Positions 58,952-64,000 of a stretch of 64,000 bases of DNA are shown piece by piece. Origin of the DNA: Oscheius tipulae (Eukaryota > Nematoda > Chromadorea > Rhabditida > Rhabditidae); contig JASJZH010000004.1 of the NCBI GenBank assembly GCA_037178975.1, positions 2,790,001 through 2,854,000 on the forward strand, given 5' to 3'. Below the pieces are notes generated by a model. That model saw only the letters and a list, made by a program, of their open reading frames with translations, searched no databases and was not told the DNA's origin. Both the position numbers and the translations under genes were made by a program. Within the stretch, counting starts at the first letter, position 1. Every line of letters starts with the position of its first letter.

Positions 58952-61900
58952 TTATGTTTCGGGTCCAGTGACCAGCCCGATGTCAGCCACACTGCTGTAA
59001 TCGTCCAGAGAATCGTCTCGCGACCGCATCGGAGAGAGGAAGACTGGCTGTCGACGGGCTCTTTCTCGGGTATCCGAGGCCACTCGCCAGATCCGGCACG
59101 AAGCACCGCCACTGAAACTTTTTCGATTACTAACCGTACCATGTGACTCAAAAGACAGGCAGAACAAAGTGCTCACCTGACACCGATGTTGAGAAGCTCT
59201 TCCCTCGAGACGAACTCCAGAATGTCAATCTTCGTGTATCCTTCGGACAGAATGGCCCGTATTGAGCGCTCATCGACTTCGAGCCCTTTCAGCCACTGAA
59301 CGAGATCGTCGTTTGTTCGATTACTGTAGTGACTCGTGGGAAGAATGATTTTGTTGGGAGCAGAGGGAGGAGGATACGTATGACGATACGTGTAGAGTTC
59401 TTTTAGACGGTGGGTTCTGGCCAGGCTCGACTTGAGAACCTCATTGAGTTCCTTCTCGGATCTAACCAGCTGTTCCAGCAGATTGTCGTTATCCTTTCGG
59501 ACTCCTCTCAACTCAATCTGCAGATCTCGACGATCTTCTCGAGACGGAGGTCGACTCTCTGACTCTGGCTCCGTGTGACCAGACTCTCTGGAGAGGGACG
59601 ATCGATGTCCAGTCGGGACAACAGAGGACGGAGTGGGAACATCCTCGACGTGGAGGAGAACCGAAAGATCAGGGCTGATAATCTGGACAGCTACTTGAAC
59701 TGCCTGCTGGATGAGATTCGAGAGGGCGAACATCCAATGAGGTTTGATGTCTAATTTGCGAAGCACGGGCTGCACAGAGTCGCTAAACGAGTACAGCGCC
59801 AAGTTGATCTGAAGGTGATAGAATAAGCTCCTTGAAGATAAGGACAAAAACCTGTGACATGCGGCCAGAGTCGTAGTCGAACATGCATCGAAGTTCTTCG
59901 ATCGCGTGCTGGATGTACTTGTTCTCTTTCTTCAAAAGATACGTGCGTATTCCGTCCAGCAGCTTCTCCAGCATCAGCGATGTTATCTGAACTTTGTTTT
60001 GACAAAATAGGAAAGATTGCCTACCACGACTTCTCCCTCACTCTGCTGTTGGATCCTTCGCTCCCAACTCTCGATGATCTGGTCCTTGTACTCGCTGAAG
60101 AACTGAGCCAAGGTGCTCCGTCTCTCCGAATCCTTCTTGAGCATGAAGAAGCGACTGCTCGAATGACTCTCGTCCGAAATAGTCCGATTCAAGAGACTCG
60201 GAGCCATCGATACACTAGACGAATGAGTCAAATTGGGATGAGTGTTGTCATCTATTATTGGCGAGGAGGGCTGACTCAGATGGAAGCCGGGATGACGGCT
60301 CTCTGTGCCAGCACTTGGAGGACCGTCTGGGACTGGAGAGGCTGAAAAGGTACGCACACGACTGTGGTCGATCATCAGATGCAGTTTCTTCTCTTCCTTC
60401 GATGTTGTATTGGCCTTTTGGTGGGTCTGTTCTTGAGGGGCAGAGGCAACTCCCATGCCACCAATGTGAGAGGTCGACCTCAACATTTCTCTCTGCTTCA
60501 CAGTGTCCAGTGGTTTCTTATTGATCGAGCCACTTCGTGTCCGAGAGATATTGTGATGGTACTGCTGGATAAAGGGGTCTTGGAGGAGTTGGACAGCGTC
60601 TGGACGAAGCTTGGGATTCGGCTCGAAGCAGCTCTTAATGAAACTCTTGCATTTCTCCGAGACCTCTGCCGGAATGGGCGGATGCGCTTTGAACATTCCC
60701 ACTTTGAACATTGCTGCTTGAGGAGACGCCATCTGAAAATTGACTTATACTGTATCTTTTTCTAGTATTACCTCAACGAAAGGCGGCCTACCCGTGGCCA
60801 TCTCGACCATTGTACATCCAAAACTCCAGATATCAGCAGGAGCTCCGTACCCTCGTTGACCGTGGTCGATGACCTCCGGAGCCATGTACTGCAGTGTCCC
60901 AGTGAATGTCTCTGTGACCGGATTCAATCCAGCCAGTCGTTTACAAGTTCCAAAGTCAGATATCTTGCAAACTCCGCTGTACGTGTTCACCAGCACATTG
61001 TCTCCCTAAAAGTATACTTTTAGGGTAAAGCCTGACAGTACCTTGATGTCGCGATGAACAATCTTCTGCTCGTGGAGATACCGTAACCCGTCGAGGATCT
61101 GCTTTCCGTAGAGGACCATGGCTGGCTCGTTCAAAGGTCCCCATTTGGATCGGAGAAGGGAACTCAAGGATCCGCCAGGCACGTGTTCCATGAAGATGAG
61201 GAAGACATCGTTGCCGACCTCTCGGTGACTGAGATCACAGCCGAGATACTGGACAATATTCTGATGACTGAGAGTCGAGTGAAGATTGATCTCTTCCATC
61301 AAGGGCTGCACCTCCTCGTCGTACTTGACCTCAATTTCCTTGACTACAATCTGTCGCTGGGTGCAGAGATCTCTTCCCGAGTAGACGGTTCCATAGGTAC
61401 CACGTCCCAGGACGACTCTCTCGCCGCTCTTCGACACCTCGTACTCAAAGTTCATCTTCTCGACCGGGTCGATGTTGGTCAATAGCTTGTTCTGATTACC
61501 CTCAATGTCCTGACCCATGTCCACCACGGTACTGATGACCTTAGTGGCGTGGGCGGTCGAAGGGAAGATGAGGTTGAAGTCGTCAGAATTCTCGTGAACG
61601 TAGAGATAGATCGAACGGTCGTCCTTCCGTGAAGCAGAGACAGCCTTGATGTTATTGGTGTTGAAGATCCACCGATGGATGCCTGGAGGAGGTTTCTTCG
61701 AGGCCGAATTCTCGAGAACATGGCTCAGAATGACAGATCCCTCGCCCTTGTTGATGGTCAAGTAGGATGGCGTGAACTGCTTGTCGTACTCGACTATCAG
61801 AACCGGATAACGAGGACAGTTGATATTGGCATCTGAACTTTTGGCTGTGCATGTGATTGAACATTTATACCTTGCTCTGTAGCTTCCATGAAGAATTCCG

Positions 61901-64000
61901 TCCAGAAGAGGAAGGTCTGCTTGTCTTTCTCCACAGGACTGATCGTGGCAGCACATCTGTTGATCCTGAAGTTAATTTCGTTATCTATTTGCGATTTCAA
62001 ACTCACAATTTTATGTTTTCCATTGTACTCTTGAGGAACCAAACGGGCGGCTTCAACATGGCCATCTTCAGAGCTGCTTCACAGGCCTTTTGGAAGTTCT
62101 CAGCCAGAACAGAAACCTCGAAATAGGTGGCCACATCCCAGTATTCCGAAAGTTGACTCAGGGCTCCTTTCCTTCCAAGCAGAGAATTTAGAACAACAGC
62201 GATCTGTTGCATCTCGGCATTGTTTTCGAAATGTTCTCCACTGGCTCGAAGCAGAGTAGTCAAGTTGATTCCACTGTATTCGAGAGGAGACACTTCAAAG
62301 GCCCGTCGATACCTGTATACAGCGTTTTTGTTTTACATTTCGGAGTACTGTAGGTGGTGGTGTACGCAATCAAATAATTATTTTTGCATTTGACGCCACT
62401 TTATTTCTCTTTTTTTAAATTTCCTTTCTGGTGTTTCCTCTTATTTCTATCCATAAACTATGTTGCAGGAATGAACCGCGTATTCGGGAAACGTAAAGAC
62501 GAGCCTCGTCCCTCGCTGAACGACGCGATTCAGACGATTGAAGGGCGCAACGAATCGCTCGAGAAGAAGATTTCTCACGTACGTCTCTTTTCCATTCCTG
62601 ATCTACTTCAAAAGGATTCAGTTCGATTTGGAGTTGAAGAAAGTACGCAGCCAGATCAGTAACATGCGCGACGGTCCGAGCAAAGACTTGCTGAAGCAGA
62701 AGGCTCTGAGGTTTGTTGGTTTTTGCCTGTGCCAAAAGCACTTCTCAGAATTCTCAAGCAAAAAAGAATGTACGAAGAGCAGCAGGGCCAACTTCATCAG
62801 CAAATGTTCAACATGGATCAAACGAATTTTGCCATTCAGGGAATGAAGGATAATCAGGTCAACTACAATGCCATGAAGGACGGCCTCAAAGTCATGCAGA
62901 AAGAGTACAAAAAACTAGATATTGATAAGGTTTTTGTGCTTTGAGGTTTAGTAATTCCAGAACTTAGATCGAAAAGTTGAAGGACGAGATGTTCGACATG
63001 ATTACGATGAACAACGAGGTGAACGAGGCTTTCGCCAGTTCATACGACATGCCCGATGTGGATGAGTCTGAACTCGAAGCCGAATTAGCCGCCCTTGGCA
63101 ACGAACTCGATCTCGGAGAGACTGACACCAGCTACATGAACGAAGCACTCAGGGCACCCGTCGTTCCCGAAAATCCGAATATGCCCCTCACAGAAAAAGT
63201 TTGCTCCCTTTGTTTTACAATAAATTTTCAATTTAGAATGCTGAAGGCTTCGAGGTGGACGAATTCGGTCTGCCAAAAGTACCCAACGCCCAGCTCAACT
63301 AGCCTTCCACCGCCCTCCCATTTTCTCCCGGTTTATTTGTAAATTCATAGCTAGGTGAACATTTTTAGACTCACCACTGAATGGCCTTGTTCAACGACTC
63401 CTTGTCCTCGTAGTTGCTGGCTATGAACTTGTCCTTGTAGATTCGGCCAGCCAGACAGATGATGTCCGGACTCAACCCAGCCTGGTCTTCGGTGTTCTCG
63501 ATGATCTCTTCCACAGTCCTCAGAGCCTTCTCGTGATCTCCTTTCTGATTCCGTCTCGTCAAGGCGAAGGCATACAGATAGCGAATATGCGTGATGTCTA
63601 CCACGTTTGTGTTCTTTATGCGACTTAGTTCGTCTATTAGTGAGATCATGGCGTCATAGTTTTGATTGTCTCTGAACATTTCATGTTTTTAGGTTATCTT
63701 CTCTTTACCTGTAGCTTAAGAGGAGTCTGTGCAACGTCTCCCTCGACAAAACGTCCGGATTGTCCAGTCGCATCCTCATCTTATCCAAGAACTCGTTCAG
63801 TTCTGTCGGCTCTCGAATCTCGCGCGATTTTCTCAAATCAGCGAGGAATTTCTCTTTAGCTTGTGCTCTAAACTTCTTTCTTCTTTCAGATTCCCTCAAA
63901 AACCCACATTGCTTCGACCTGGACGTTTTTGAAGGCTTGTTTGAGGACGGTTTTGAAGTTCTTCATGCTGGTCTTTGGATTGATTTCCTCTCCTTTCGCT
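58952..64000 (-). CDS. nsy-1: ASK1-type MAP kinase kinase kinase, NSY-1 homologue (5' end outside window)
   Basis: Stress-activated MAP3K that phosphorylates MKK/SEK-1 in the p38/PMK-1 pathway, in the cytosol. In coding order from the window edge: the TPR-like central regulatory region ([60 protein letters not shown]), then a PH-like region ([18 protein letters not shown]), then the kinase domain: [17 protein letters not shown] (P-loop), IVVKEIEV (catalytic Lys), IVHRDIKGDNVLVN, ISDFGTC and [18 protein letters not shown] coiled coil near 59.5 kb ([20 protein letters not shown]) and a C-terminal SAM-like domain ([40 protein letters not shown]) complete it. It ends VTGPET at 58952. Catalytic motifs are intact. 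The intron 62313-63374 contains vps-60 on the other strand. Confidence 0.93.
62471..63302 (+). CDS. vps-60: ESCRT-III-associated CHMP5/Vps60, nested in the nsy-1 intron
   Basis: ESCRT-III accessory subunit that recruits LIP5/Vta1 and regulates Vps4 during multivesicular-body sorting, on endosomes. The ATG at 62471 lies 2 nt behind TGTTGCAG. Exons give [20 protein letters not shown], then [100 protein letters not shown] and [20 protein letters not shown], ending [15 protein letters not shown] at a TAG at 63300. This is diagnostic for CHMP5 throughout, including the acidic C-terminal MIM-like region and the conserved VDEFGLP. It is full length at about 220 residues. Confidence 0.95.

Overview
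The window is nuclear DNA from a compact animal genome, almost certainly a nematode. Coding regions are split by very short GT...AG introns, mostly about 27-60 nt. Many start codons sit 0-6 nt behind a TTTCAG-type acceptor, as expected for spliced-leader trans-splicing. The gene set includes an SXP/RAL-2-type secreted protein, a TWK-type two-pore K+ channel, a saposin-domain secreted protein, a tankyrase-like PARP with ankyrin repeats (PME-5 type), MES-2/E(z), NSY-1/ASK1, an ANKLE2/LEM-4-type protein and nematode-style cadherins. I see no tRNA, rRNA or CRISPR. Exon joins were worked out by hand from reading frame and splice signals, so they are models. Layout: 1-6.1 kb holds the 5' part of a minus-strand cadherin. 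6.1-7.9 kb is unresolved. 7.9-10.8 kb has two unrecognised minus-strand genes. 11.07-19.0 kb is one large minus-strand PARP gene (basic N-terminus, many ankyrin repeats, acidic tract, WGR, PARP regulatory and catalytic domains). 20.4-25.2 kb has a serpin-like fragment, the TWK channel (+), an ~80-bp inverted repeat enclosing ~0.95 kb, and a secreted helical protein (-). 26.3-30.7 kb has the SXP/RAL-2-like gene (+) and a run of minus-strand housekeeping genes (MED9-like, MSS4/RABIF, LSM3), a papain-like peptidase and a possible chromo-like protein. 30.9-42.1 kb has ANKLE2-like (+), PHYHD1-like (-), an SR-rich protein (-), three unrecognised proteins (one multi-spanning) and pinin (+). 43.1-49.2 kb has a saposin-domain gene (+) and the E(z) methyltransferase (+). 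51.3-64 kb has a second cadherin with its transmembrane segment and tail (+) and the MAP3K nsy-1 (-, running off the end). The most striking feature is architecture. Three host genes each carry a complete opposite-strand gene inside one enlarged intron: a coiled-coil protein in the saposin gene, a BTB-Kelch gene in the cadherin, and CHMP5/vps-60 in nsy-1. In the minus-strand housekeeping run, the MSS4 start codon lies inside the last shared exon of the MED9-like gene in a different frame, 17 nt behind a splice acceptor that could serve both cis- and trans-splicing. Functional themes present are adhesion (two cadherins), chromatin and nuclear envelope (PARP, MES-2, ANKLE2), RNA processing (LSM3, pinin, SR protein), membrane traffic (MSS4, CHMP5) and stress signalling (NSY-1). 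I see no evidence that these form one pathway.
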